A stretch of 45,234 nucleotides of DNA from JAISFI01 sp031552425 (GTDB lineage Bacteria; Bacteroidota; Bacteroidia; Bacteroidales; Azobacteroidaceae). Both the position numbers and the translations under genes were made by a program. Location: positions 1 through 45,234 of the forward strand of contig JAVBMM010000100.1 in the NCBI GenBank assembly GCA_031552425.1, read 5' to 3'. The first letter of the stretch is position 1, and every line of letters starts with the position of its first letter. The notes under the pieces were generated by a model. It made no database searches, was not told the DNA's origin, and worked only from the letters and a program-made list of their open reading frames with translations. This document shows, one piece after another, positions 1 to 7,217 of the stretch.

Positions 1-595
1 CTAGAGATGAGGTTGATACGTGAGGGCCTGATAATAGGGTAAAAATTTCTCCCAAAGAATTTTTTAATATCATGTCATCAGATTGTGTATTAACCTGGAA
101 TATAATCTTGAATCTTTTTCCTATTTCAATAGAATCAGGAGCAATAATATCTAATTTTATTGGGAAAGATTGTTTTTCTTTGGATTTATTCATTTTCTCC
201 GATGACAAAACTTTTATGTTCACAGGTTTGGATGAAATAATTTTATTATCGATCAAAGCAGTGGCCTCCCGGATCGTGTAATTACCTTTTTTCAAAGCTA
301 TTAATTCATACACATAAGAGATTTTATTTATATTGGTTAATTCTCCATTAGTAATAGAAAGTACGGAAGATCTCGATTGATAAGGTCCATGTATTAACTC
401 AAAATCTTTAAAATCAGGAGATTTGAATTCTTTTATGTTTTGGCTATTTATTTCAAAAGTGATCTTAAATCGTTTTCCTAATTCAACGTTCTTATCTACA
501 ATGACATGAATTGTTGTTTGGTCAAAATTTTCTTGGGAGTAGATATTTATTTCGAATAATAATAAGAGAAAAATAAATACCAGTATATTTTTCAT
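1..595 (-). CDS. BatD-like (oxygen tolerance family) protein, N-terminal part
   Basis: The gene starts at the minus-strand ATG (593-595) and is open to the left edge, so only about 198 N-terminal residues are seen. They begin with a signal peptide (MKNILVFIFLLLLFEINIYS) followed by two similar beta-rich modules. The first reads GKRFKITFEINSQNIKEF, then SPDFKDFELIHGPYQSRSS. The second reads GKRFKIIFQVNTQ, then GPHVSTSS. This is the pattern of BatD/DUF11-like periplasmic domains: short Ig-like strands, a GP-x-x-S-x-S turn, and an A..IDNKIISSKPVNIKV stretch resembling the BatD segment that follows the first domain. BatD proteins are membrane-anchored and usually sit in MoxR/BatA-E operons of Bacteroidota, but the other Bat genes are not visible here. 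The C-terminal anchor lies outside the window. The family call is from recognition of the pattern, not from a search. Confidence 0.72.
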   Translation of the reverse strand, partial: MKNILVFIFLLLLFEINIYSQENFDQTTIHVIVDKNVELGKRFKITFEINSQNIKEFKSPDFKDFELIHGPYQSRSSVLSITNGELTNINKISYVYELIALKKGNYTIREATALIDNKIISSKPVNIKVLSSEKMNKSKEKQSFPIKLDIIAPDSIEIGKRFKIIFQVNTQSDDMILKNSLGEIFTLLSGPHVSTSSL

Positions 596-641
596 TATTA
601 AGTGCATGATAAAATTGTTCAGGGTAATATGAAATTTGAGG

Positions 642-672
642 CAAAGATATGTAATTTCATGATAATTCTAAA
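642..672 (-). promoter_or_regulatory. Probable promoter of the BatD-like gene
   Basis: On the minus strand TATCTTTG (642-649) matches the Bacteroidota -7 element TAnnTTTG. Nineteen bases upstream is TTTA (669-672) in place of the -33 TTTG. It lies about 47 bases before the start codon. Confidence 0.45.
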
Positions 673-1012
673 GTAGCTACTTATTCTTGATTTTCTAAAG
701 ATAGGATTGTATATCTCTTTTCAGGGAAAAAACCTTTGATCTGTCAGGGAAGAAATTTTGCTCCGACTGGTTAGAAATTCAGCCAGAACCGGAGTGGTGA
801 CATTTCAGATTTTATCTCAAATCGGAGAACCCTCTGAAACAGATTGTTGAACATATTTTCAATCGATTTTGTTATTTTTAAATGAAAACAATCAATTTTA
901 ATTGTACTTTTATATGATAATCAAGTGTTAAAGAGATTAAAATAATTGTCAAACCCCAAGCTAATATTAATCAGAAAGATTAAATAAGCAGCTTATTAAA
1001 AATTGAAGAAGT
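650..1012. other. Intergenic region without a recognisable gene
   Basis: This stretch separates the BatD-like gene from the rubredoxin. Around 760-798 there is a two-step stem (CTCCG/CGGAG enclosing CTGGT/GCCAG). At 983-997 there is a 6-bp inverted repeat AATAAG-CAG-CTTATT just upstream of the rubredoxin start. A 36-codon open stretch near 733-848 has no start codon and I do not recognise it. No convincing promoter for the rubredoxin is visible. Confidence 0.4.
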
Positions 1013-1177
1013 ATGAAAAAGTACGTGTGTACTGTTTGTGGTTATGAATACGACCCTGAAAAAGGTGACCCGGATAATGGTATTGTTCCCGGAACTCCAT
1101 TCGAAAAACTTCCTGATGATTGGACATGCCCGGAATGCGGCGTGGGTAAAGACATGTTTGAACCTGTTGCCGAATAA
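1013..1177 (+). CDS. Rubredoxin
   Basis: A 54-residue protein beginning MKKYVCTVCGYEYDPEKGD. It has the complete iron-binding pattern of rubredoxins: CxxCG near residues 6-10 and CPxCG near residues 39-43. Between them are the conserved YDP.KGD, GI.PGT.FE.LP and DW.CP segments. It is a small cytoplasmic one-electron carrier with one Fe(SCys)4 centre. In anaerobes such proteins pass electrons to oxygen- and peroxide-detoxifying enzymes; the partner here is not known. The neighbouring ferritin-like/VIT1 gene fits an iron or oxidative-stress theme, although co-transcription is not shown. The gene is too short for most ORF filters but is complete. Oddly, the reading frame continues after the TAA stop into a DUF169 relic. 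Confidence 0.97.
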   Translation: MKKYVCTVCGYEYDPEKGDPDNGIVPGTPFEKLPDDWTCPECGVGKDMFEPVAE

Positions 1178-1423
1178 GTCTTATACGCTGGGGCAGTAAA
1201 AATAAAAACAAAATACGGAAAAAGGACCTTTATTGGTTTCTTTGATCCATCCGTACGACCTTATTTTGATGCAAACATTCTTAGTTTTACCATACCCATG
1301 TCAAGATTCAGGGAAATGTATGGGACCATCCGGAAAAGCAGTCTTTTCGATACTCATGCTTGGGCAAAGGTTAAGGAACGAATCAATCTGGATGCTGAAT
1401 TTACGCAGGATATTAACAGATAG
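1178..1423 (+). pseudogene. Relic of a DUF169 family protein (C-terminal part only)
   Basis: Directly after the rubredoxin stop, and in the same frame, 81 codons stay open to a TAG at 1421-1423 with no start codon at the beginning. The translation contains FIGFFDPSVRPYFDANI, then LSFTIPMSRFREMYGT, then SSLFDTHAWAKVKERI. This matches the remembered C-terminal pattern of DUF169 proteins: a GL.D.SARP stretch, a (L/M)TF.VP...F.EM stretch and a SFL...TW..(V/L) end. Members of that family are about 230-260 residues, so roughly the last third remains. An internal ATG exists at 1302 but would give only 40 residues. Either a gene decayed and the rubredoxin now abuts its remains, or recombination joined the two. 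No function is expected. Confidence 0.6.
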
Positions 1424-1541
1424 ATAAATCAAAATTACTATCAAGAATGTGATTATTGTTTTACTTAAAACATTTGAACAAGTGAATTGATCCCGTCCGA
1501 TATTTTTTTGACAAAATCTTACGTGTAATTGTTATAGTGGT

Positions 1542-2402
1542 ATGGAAAAGGATATTTTTAAAAAATTACTACACGCCCAAAAGGAAGAAATGACGGGACA
1601 AATCATTTACGCCCACCTTGCCAAAGTCGAGAAGAATCCGGTAAACAAGAAAGTATTGTCTGAAATAGCCGACCAGGAAATGGAGCACTACCGGGTATTA
1701 GAAAAATATACCAATCTGCAACCGAAGGCAAACAAGAACAAAGTATTTCTCTACCGTTTGTTTTTCCGCTTTCCGGGCGTAACATTTACCATCAAATTAA
1801 TGGAGAAATCCGAAGAGGAATCCCAACTTATCTATGATGTATTAGCGCAATTGTACCCCGAATTTGCCCACATAAAAGAGCAGGAAGAAGTGCATGAAAA
1901 CAAGCTAATCGCCATGATTAAAGAATCGAAGCTCGATTATCTGGGAGCTGTTATCCTGGGAGTAAATGATGCGCTGATTGAATTGACGGGAGCATTGGCG
2001 GGGTTTACTTTAGCTCTGCAAAACTCACTTATTATCGCTATGACAGGAAGTATAACGGGAATTGCCGCCGCCCTTTCCATGGCTTCTTCCGTTTATTTAT
2101 CCATGAAAGCGGATTCAAGTAACAAGAATGCTATCAAAGCTGCTGCAAACACCGGAATATCTTATCTGATAACTGTCGTATTATTGATTATTCCATTCCT
2201 GATTTTAAAAAATGTATTTGTTGCGTTGGCAGTGACTTTAGGCATTGCTGCAATAATTATTGCCATGTTCATGTTCTATTATTCGGTAGTTAAGGAAGTG
2301 AGTTTCAAGAAAAAGTTTCTTGAAATGTTGGCATTGAGTTTTGGTATTGCAACTTTTAGCTTTGTTGTCGGATATATACTCAAAAAAATGACGGGCGTTT
2401 GA
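1542..2402 (+). CDS. Ferritin-like domain / VIT1-CCC1 membrane protein (putative iron or manganese transporter)
   Basis: The protein has 286 residues in two parts. Residues 1 to about 130 form a rubrerythrin/ferritin-like four-helix domain with metal-binding signatures (QKEEMTGQIIYAHL, EIADQEMEHY, EEESQLIYDVL, EQEEVHENKL). Residues 135-286 are a VIT1/CCC1 transporter domain. It begins LDYLGAVILGVNDALIELTGALAGF, has SITGIAAALSMASSVYLSMKA, and ends with three hydrophobic segments. The fusion is the architecture of membrane-bound ferritin-like exporters (MbfA/rubrerythrin-VIT type) that move Fe(II) or Mn(II) across the cytoplasmic membrane, with the ferritin part acting as a cytosolic metal sensor or oxidase. 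The substrate is inferred, not shown. The ATG at 1542 is the first in frame and needs no correction. Confidence 0.9.
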   Translation: MEKDIFKKLLHAQKEEMTGQIIYAHLAKVEKNPVNKKVLSEIADQEMEHYRVLEKYTNLQPKANKNKVFLYRLFFRFPGVTFTIKLMEKSEEESQLIYDVLAQLYPEFAHIKEQEEVHENKLIAMIKESKLDYLGAVILGVNDALIELTGALAGFTLALQNSLIIAMTGSITGIAAALSMASSVYLSMKADSSNKNAIKAAANTGISYLITVVLLIIPFLILKNVFVALAVTLGIAAIIIAMFMFYYSVVKEVSFKKKFLEMLALSFGIATFSFVVGYILKKMTGV

Positions 2403-2635
2403 TGAATTATAACGAAGGGTAACCTTAAAAAATTTCCTGTACTAAACTTTTGGGATCCATAGGGCTTACACTTTGAACATTTCAATGTAAAAATGCGTTT
2501 TTGTTTATAGGTAATCTACCTCTGTTACGTTTGTTGATTCATGCTCCGGAACAACAGAAAAAATAAATAGAAAGAAATAAACACTCTCATTTGTTTTTAA
2601 TATGTGATAATGTGTGAAATTTAAAATTTACAGCT

Positions 2636-3166
2636 ATGAACACAAAGTCAGTTTTACTATTATTTTCAGGTTTATTATTGTCGGGATTAACTTGCTCTTC
2701 CTATGCTCAAACTCAGAAAACAGGTAACCCGGAAAAAGCAAAAACGGATGTGGTACTGAAAGATTACGGCGCTCAACCGACCGTGATTAATATTGAAGAT
2801 CATACCGAGGCCAATTCTAACTACCGGATGGCATTGTGGACGGGAACTCATTTGCAGTTGACAGTAATGTCGATTCCTCCGAAAGGGGAAGTTGGCTTGG
2901 AACAGCATTTGGAAACCGACCAGTTTTTAAGGGTAGAATCCGGTAAGGCGAAAGTGATGATGGGCGACAGCAAAGACGCTCTTACTTTTGTTAAAGAAGC
3001 GGAAGATAATTTTGCCATTATTATTCCGGCCGGGAAATGGCATAACATCATTAGTATAGGGGATGAACCCTTGAAACTGTATTCGATTTACACCCCTGTC
3101 GAACATCCATTCGGAACGGTTCAACAAACAAAAAAGGATGCAGATGAGCAAGAGAAAACCCCATAA
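2636..3166 (+). CDS. Secreted cupin-domain protein
   Basis: The protein has 176 residues with an N-terminal signal peptide ending near SSYAQTQ (residues 20-26). A single cupin_2 barrel follows. LWTGTHLQLTVMSIPPKGEVGLEQHLETDQFLRVESGKAKVMM is the first cupin motif (G..E..H...DQ.L.V..G.A), and IIPAGKWHNIISIGDEPLKLYSIYTP is the second (P.G..H...N). The ending HPFGTVQQTKKDADE is typical of a widespread small bacterial cupin subfamily. One or more of the histidines (HLETDQ, KWHN) probably binds a metal; the substrate is unknown. The last four bases overlap the open frame of a DUF4269 relic, so its 3' end lies at a recombination or decay junction. Confidence 0.88.
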   Translation: MNTKSVLLLFSGLLLSGLTCSSYAQTQKTGNPEKAKTDVVLKDYGAQPTVINIEDHTEANSNYRMALWTGTHLQLTVMSIPPKGEVGLEQHLETDQFLRVESGKAKVMMGDSKDALTFVKEAEDNFAIIIPAGKWHNIISIGDEPLKLYSIYTPVEHPFGTVQQTKKDADEQEKTP

Positions 3167-3435
3167 ATATCGATATTGAGACAAGCGCCCTCGATATTAT
3201 TTGTTGTTGGAAGGAGAAACAGGAGTTTATCGCCCGATTAACAGCTTTATATGGGAATTATAAGCACATGATAATTGAGCACGAAATTCTGAATCGGCGG
3301 GGGGAAAGTTTTAGGCAACAAATAATCGACTTAAAACGACAAGGATATAAAACCGAACCTGCATTCGGAATTGCTTTTGGCTTGGTGGAAAACCCGTATG
3401 AAGAATTACTGATCTACACTCCATCCATTGTTTAA
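3163..3435 (+). pseudogene. Relic of a DUF4269 family protein with an internal deletion
   Basis: An open frame without a proper start runs from the last bases of the cupin gene to a TAA at 3433-3435. Its first codons read INIDIETSALDIICC, which fits the N-terminal nucleotidyltransferase-like signature of DUF4269 (IDI..SDLDII). After only about 25 codons it continues YKHMIIEHEILNRRGE, LKRQGYKTEPAFG and ENPYEELL. These fit the C-terminal end of the same family (Y.HM.IEH..L, LK.QGYKTEPAF, DPYE.L). Members are about 170-180 residues; here about 90 codons remain and the middle is missing in frame. The ATG at 3268 would give only a 55-residue C-terminal piece. I infer an inactivated gene. The family call is from memory of its conserved motifs. 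Confidence 0.6.
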
Positions 3436-3500
3436 TACAGGTCGAAATAAGTGATATCCGGCGCATAAATAGCCAGATATCCCTTGATCTGTATATTCCT

Positions 3501-3538
3501 AAAAACAAAAAGAGAGTCACTTTTTATTGTAACTCTCT
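3501..3538 (-). terminator. Rho-independent terminator after tRNA-Asn
   Basis: Read on the minus strand, AGAGAGT (3532-3538) pairs perfectly with ACTCTCT (3511-3517) across a 14-base loop. A T-rich run (TTTTGTTTTT, 3501-3510) follows. It lies 11 bases after the tRNA 3' end. Confidence 0.75.
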
Positions 3539-3548
3539 GATTTTCTCG

Positions 3549-3622
3549 CTCTTCCTCTTGGACTTGAACCAAGGACCCTCTGATTAACAGTCAGATGCTC
3601 TAACCGACTGAGCTAAGGAAGA
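3549..3622 (-). tRNA. tRNA-Asn (anticodon GTT)
   Basis: Read on the minus strand the cloverleaf is complete. The acceptor TCTTCCT pairs with AGGAAGA, and the discriminator base is G. The D arm is GCTC..GAGC with the loop AGTCGGTTA. The anticodon arm TCTGA-CTGTTAA-TCAGA shows the anticodon GTT. The T arm is CTTGG-TTCAAGT-CCAAG. The length is 74 nt without an encoded CCA. A terminator follows immediately, so it is probably transcribed alone. Confidence 0.96.
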
Positions 3623-3682
3623 ATTTCTGCATTTGTTTGTCAAATGCGCTGCAAAAGTAAAGGTTATTTTCGAAATATACAA

Positions 3683-3690
3683 TATCTTTG
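3683..3690 (+). promoter_or_regulatory. -7 promoter element of the PfkB kinase gene
   Basis: TATCTTTG matches TAnnTTTG and lies 20 bases before the chosen ATG at 3711. No clear TTTG is seen 19 bases further upstream. Its position argues against the longer upstream start at 3633, which would precede the promoter. Confidence 0.5.
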
Positions 3691-3710
3691 CAGAAAAAAA
3701 TCTGACAAAA

Positions 3711-4703
3711 ATGAAAATACTCGGAATGGGCAACGCATTGGTAGATGTGTTAGCTAAATTAGATACAGACGAACATTTGTCGGCATTAAAATTGCCTAAG
3801 GGAAGTATGCAACTGATTGATGAGAATCAGAGAGAACATATATCTAAAGCGATTGGAGGCTTGCAGCAGAAGATGACAGCCGGAGGTTGTGCTTCCAATA
3901 CTTTGGCAGCCTTAGCAAAGATGGGGTTGTATGCCGGTTTTATAGGAAAAGTGGGAGATGATCTATATGGTAACTTTTATTTGAATGATGTCAGGGAAAT
4001 AGGAGTAAAAACTCACATAGTGCAAAAACAAGCCTCTTCAGGAACGGCAATGGCTTTGATTTCTCCCGACGGGGAAAGGACTTTCGGTACCTACCTGGGA
4101 ATTTCCGCTGAACTTTCCGTTGAAGATATTTCGGAAGAAATATTCCGCCAGTATAATTACTTTTATGTAGAAGGTTATTTAGTGCAAAATTATCAATTGA
4201 TAGAAACAGCCATGAGTTTGGCCAAGAAATTAAATATGAAAATTATCATTGATACGGCCAGTTATAATATAGTGGAAGAAAATCGTGATTTTTTCCTGAA
4301 ATTATTAGAGGAGTATGTAGATATTGTTTTTGCAAATGAAGAAGAAGCCCGTGCACTTACAGGACTAAATCCAGAGGAAGCAATAAAAGTAATTGCAGGT
4401 AAAGTGGAAATTGCAGTTGTTAAAACAGGAGCAAAAGGTGCTTTAGCAATGAGTAATGATAAATTGGTAGCTGTTCCGGCACTTGTTGCCAATGTGGTAG
4501 ATGCCACGGCTGCCGGAGATTTTTATGCTGCAGGGTTCTTATATGGGCTTTTTCACAACAAAGGATTAGAACAATGTGCCAGGATAGGTTCTCTTTTTGC
4601 ATCTAATATCATAGAAGTAGTCGGAACCCGTTTGGAAGATCAGTCATGGCAAAAAATAAGGATAAATGCTGAAAAAATATTATCTTCGCCTGTATTAAAT
4701 TAA
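3711..4703 (+). CDS. PfkB-family carbohydrate/adenosine kinase
   Basis: The protein has 330 residues from ATG 3711 (MKILGMGNALVDVLAKLD). A 26-residue in-frame upstream extension starting at 3633 is rejected because it overlaps the promoter and looks non-coding. Features of the ribokinase/PfkB fold are present. The N-terminal strand GMGNALVDVLA is followed by the family-1 motif GGCASNTLAALAKMG with GFIGKVGDDLYG. The C-terminal nucleotide and catalytic motif is VVDATAAGDFYAAGFLYGL, where the last Asp of ATAAGD is the expected catalytic base. NEEEARALTG and VVKTGAKGAL are also conserved. The best match I know is the Bacteroidota adenosine-kinase-like subgroup, which would phosphorylate a nucleoside or sugar with ATP in the cytoplasm. 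The exact substrate is not settled by the sequence. Confidence 0.9.
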   Translation: MKILGMGNALVDVLAKLDTDEHLSALKLPKGSMQLIDENQREHISKAIGGLQQKMTAGGCASNTLAALAKMGLYAGFIGKVGDDLYGNFYLNDVREIGVKTHIVQKQASSGTAMALISPDGERTFGTYLGISAELSVEDISEEIFRQYNYFYVEGYLVQNYQLIETAMSLAKKLNMKIIIDTASYNIVEENRDFFLKLLEEYVDIVFANEEEARALTGLNPEEAIKVIAGKVEIAVVKTGAKGALAMSNDKLVAVPALVANVVDATAAGDFYAAGFLYGLFHNKGLEQCARIGSLFASNIIEVVGTRLEDQSWQKIRINAEKILSSPVLN

Positions 4704-4725
4704 CTTACAGTATATTTAGGAAAAT

Positions 4726-5493
4726 ATGATAAAAGATTTTTTATTAAGGTACTACTCAGGAGAACGACTAAAGCAATTTAGGAAAAAATATGGACATTTT
4801 TTTATTTTTCTTGTTAAGATAATACCTTTTTATGGAAATTTGAATATACTCGCTTTGGTTTTTGGTACTGATAAAAATGGAGGACATAATTACACCAAAC
4901 ATTATATGAATCATTTCAAGCCATATCGCTTGAAAAGGATAAAAATATTAGAAATCGGTGTAGGTGGTTATAATGATCCTTTACAGGGAGGCGAATCTTT
5001 GAGAATGTGGAAAAAATATTTTCCGTTTGGAAAGATTTTTTCATTGGATATTTATGATAAAAGTTCATTACAAGAAAATAGAATAAAGATTTATCGAGGA
5101 AGCCAGGTAGATCCCATTATCTTAAATAAAATTACAGAAGAAAATGGAGAATTTGATTTGATTATAGATGATGGAAGCCATTACAATGAACATATAGTGG
5201 ATACATTCAAATACTTATTCCCCAAGTTAAAAGGAGGAGGTATTTATGTTATTGAAGATATTCAAACATCATATTGGAAAGAAATGGGTGGAGATAATGT
5301 TGATTTTTCAAATCCTCAAACAGCGATGAACTTTTGTAAAAAGTTAACTGATTGCTTGAATTACAGCGAATTCAATATCCCTGGTTATCAACCGTCTTAT
5401 TATGATTTAAATATTACCGAAATTCACTTTTATCACAATCTTGTATTCATTTACAAGAATAAAAATAATGAAGTTTCAAATATAATAAAATAG
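4726..5493 (+). CDS. Class I SAM-dependent methyltransferase (MycE/TylF-like O-methyltransferase family)
   Basis: The protein has 255 residues. After a hydrophobic N-terminal stretch (residues about 15-45) comes FGTDKNGGHNYTKHYMNHF. The SAM-binding motif ILEIGVGGYNDPLQGGESLRMW follows, then SLDIYDKS, DLIIDDGSHYNEHIVDTF and GGGIYVIEDIQTSYW. These segments match the remembered pattern of macrolide-sugar and capsule-type O-methyltransferases (mycinamicin MycE-like), including the DDGSH metal/substrate motif. The acceptor is probably a sugar hydroxyl, but this is inference. It sits alone between a kinase and an S41 protease, with 22 bases before and 44 after. It is visibly more AT-rich than its neighbours, so it may be a later insertion. 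Confidence 0.8.
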   Translation: MIKDFLLRYYSGERLKQFRKKYGHFFIFLVKIIPFYGNLNILALVFGTDKNGGHNYTKHYMNHFKPYRLKRIKILEIGVGGYNDPLQGGESLRMWKKYFPFGKIFSLDIYDKSSLQENRIKIYRGSQVDPIILNKITEENGEFDLIIDDGSHYNEHIVDTFKYLFPKLKGGGIYVIEDIQTSYWKEMGGDNVDFSNPQTAMNFCKKLTDCLNYSEFNIPGYQPSYYDLNITEIHFYHNLVFIYKNKNNEVSNIIK

Positions 5494-5537
5494 TATACAA
5501 AACTATCAAATCCCTACAGATTAAATTAAAACAGAAA

Positions 5538-7217
5538 ATGTACAAATACTTTTTTATAAATATCCTCCTGTTAGGAGGAGTTTTCGGTGCTTTTGCTCAA
5601 CAAACAGATAATCAGAGATTTGAACTTTCTAAAAATCTGGATGTTTTTAATTCTTTGATTAAAGAGTTAGATATGTTTTATGTAGATACTATCCAACCGG
5701 ATAAAGTGATCTCGAATGCAATTGATGGGATGTTAGGGAAATTAGATCCTTATACAACTTATATCACTGAGGAAGAACTAAATGATTTTAAATTTATGAC
5801 TACCGGAGAATATGCGGGAATAGGTTCTATTATTGTTCAACGAAAGGGAAAAACATATATCTCCGAACCTTATGAAAATATGCCTGCGGCTCTTGCCGGA
5901 TTAAAAGCGGGTGATGAACTGCTTGAAATAGATGATGTGAAAGTCTCCGAAATAGAAATCCCCAGTGAAAAGCTGAAAGGACCGGCGAATACTAAAGTGA
6001 AGGTGAAATATATGCCTTCCGGAAGTAAAAAACCGGTAGTAGTAGAAATCGTCCGGAAAAGAATACAAATTAATCCGGTGACTTATTATGGAGTTGTAGG
6101 GGAAAATACCGGTTATATATATCTTTCCGGATTTACCGATGGATGCTCCCTGGAAGTAAAAGCAGCCTTTAATGATTTGAAGAAAAATCATAACATCACT
6201 TCTGTTATTTTGGATATGAGGAATAATCCCGGAGGAATCATGGAAGAAGCTGTGCAGATAGTCAATATATTTGTTCCTAAAGGGAAAGTAGTATTATCCA
6301 CTAAGGGAAAGATAAAACAATGGGAAAGAACTTACCGTACAGCAATAGAGCCTTTGGATACGGTTATTCCATTGGCGGTTTTAGTAAATGGGAACTCAGC
6401 TTCTGCTTCGGAAATTGTATCCGGAGCCATACAAGATCTGGACAGGGGAATTATTGTTGGAGCAAGAACTTTTGGAAAAGGTTTGGTGCAATCTACGCGT
6501 GAGCTACCTTATAGCAATAGTCTGAAAGTAACTACTTCAAAATATTATATCCCCAGCGGACGTTGCATACAGGCAATAGATTATGCTCATCGGGGAAAAG
6601 ACGGTAGGGCAGGAGTTATTCCTGATAGTTTGACTTCTGTTTTTCAAACGGAAAAAGGACGTTTGGTTCGTGATGGAGGAGGTGTTACTCCTGATTTCAA
6701 AGTAGAAGAAGAGCGTAAGTCGAATATATCCTATTATTTGAGGCTTGATTATATGATCTTTGATTATGTGACGGAATGGGTAAATAAACATGATAAAATT
6801 GTTCCGGTACAAGATTTTGTTTTTCCGGAGACAGATTATAATTCGTTCAAAGCATTTGTGAAAAGCAAAAACTTTACCTATGACCGACAAAGCGAAAAGG
6901 CTTTAACCGCACTTAAAGAGATCATGAATTTTGAAGGCTATAAAGAAACGGCAGCAGAAGAGTTCAAAGCTTTGGAGGTAAAATTAAAGCCCGATTTGGA
7001 TCGTGACTTAGAATTAAATAAAGAAGATATTATAGATCTCATTTCGTCGGAAATAGTAAAAAGATATTATTATCAAAAAGGAGAAATAATACAATTGCTC
7101 AAGAAAGACAAAGATTTGGAAAAAGCATTGGAAGTATTCCAGAATAAAGATTTATATGATAAAACCTTGACAGATACAGGGAATTTAAGTGAACTTCCTC
7201 AAATTTCGAAACCATGA
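5538..7217 (+). CDS. S41 family C-terminal-processing protease (CtpA/Prc type)
   Basis: The protein has 559 residues with a signal peptide (cleavage near GAFAQ, residue 20). Next come a helical segment with FYVDTIQPDKVISNAIDGMLGKLDPYTTYI, a PDZ domain at about residues 90-165 (GIGSIIVQRKGKTYISEPYENMPAALAGLKAGDELLEIDD), and the S41 core. Catalytic Ser289 lies in GNSASASEIVSG and Lys314 in RTFGKGLVQ, 25 residues apart as in E. coli Prc. A charged C-terminal helical region follows (420-559). It is expected to act in the periplasm on C-termini of envelope proteins. Its stop overlaps the start of the next gene (ATGA), so it is probably co-transcribed with the two metallophosphoesterases. Confidence 0.95.
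   Translation: MYKYFFINILLLGGVFGAFAQQTDNQRFELSKNLDVFNSLIKELDMFYVDTIQPDKVISNAIDGMLGKLDPYTTYITEEELNDFKFMTTGEYAGIGSIIVQRKGKTYISEPYENMPAALAGLKAGDELLEIDDVKVSEIEIPSEKLKGPANTKVKVKYMPSGSKKPVVVEIVRKRIQINPVTYYGVVGENTGYIYLSGFTDGCSLEVKAAFNDLKKNHNITSVILDMRNNPGGIMEEAVQIVNIFVPKGKVVLSTKGKIKQWERTYRTAIEPLDTVIPLAVLVNGNSASASEIVSGAIQDLDRGIIVGARTFGKGLVQSTRELPYSNSLKVTTSKYYIPSGRCIQAIDYAHRGKDGRAGVIPDSLTSVFQTEKGRLVRDGGGVTPDFKVEEERKSNISYYLRLDYMIFDYVTEWVNKHDKIVPVQDFVFPETDYNSFKAFVKSKNFTYDRQSEKALTALKEIMNFEGYKETAAEEFKALEVKLKPDLDRDLELNKEDIIDLISSEIVKRYYYQKGEIIQLLKKDKDLEKALEVFQNKDLYDKTLTDTGNLSELPQISKP

Noticed and set aside
733..848. Open stretch of about 36 codons resembling a degraded helix-turn-helix protein
   Set aside because: No start codon, very short, and the similarity is too vague to name a family.
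1233..1427. Plus-strand ORF of 64 codons
   Set aside because: It is out of frame with the DUF169 relic, which gives a recognisable translation over the same bases.
3633..3710. Upstream extension of the PfkB kinase to an ATG at 3633
   Set aside because: It would start before the predicted promoter element and adds 26 residues unlike the family's N-terminus.
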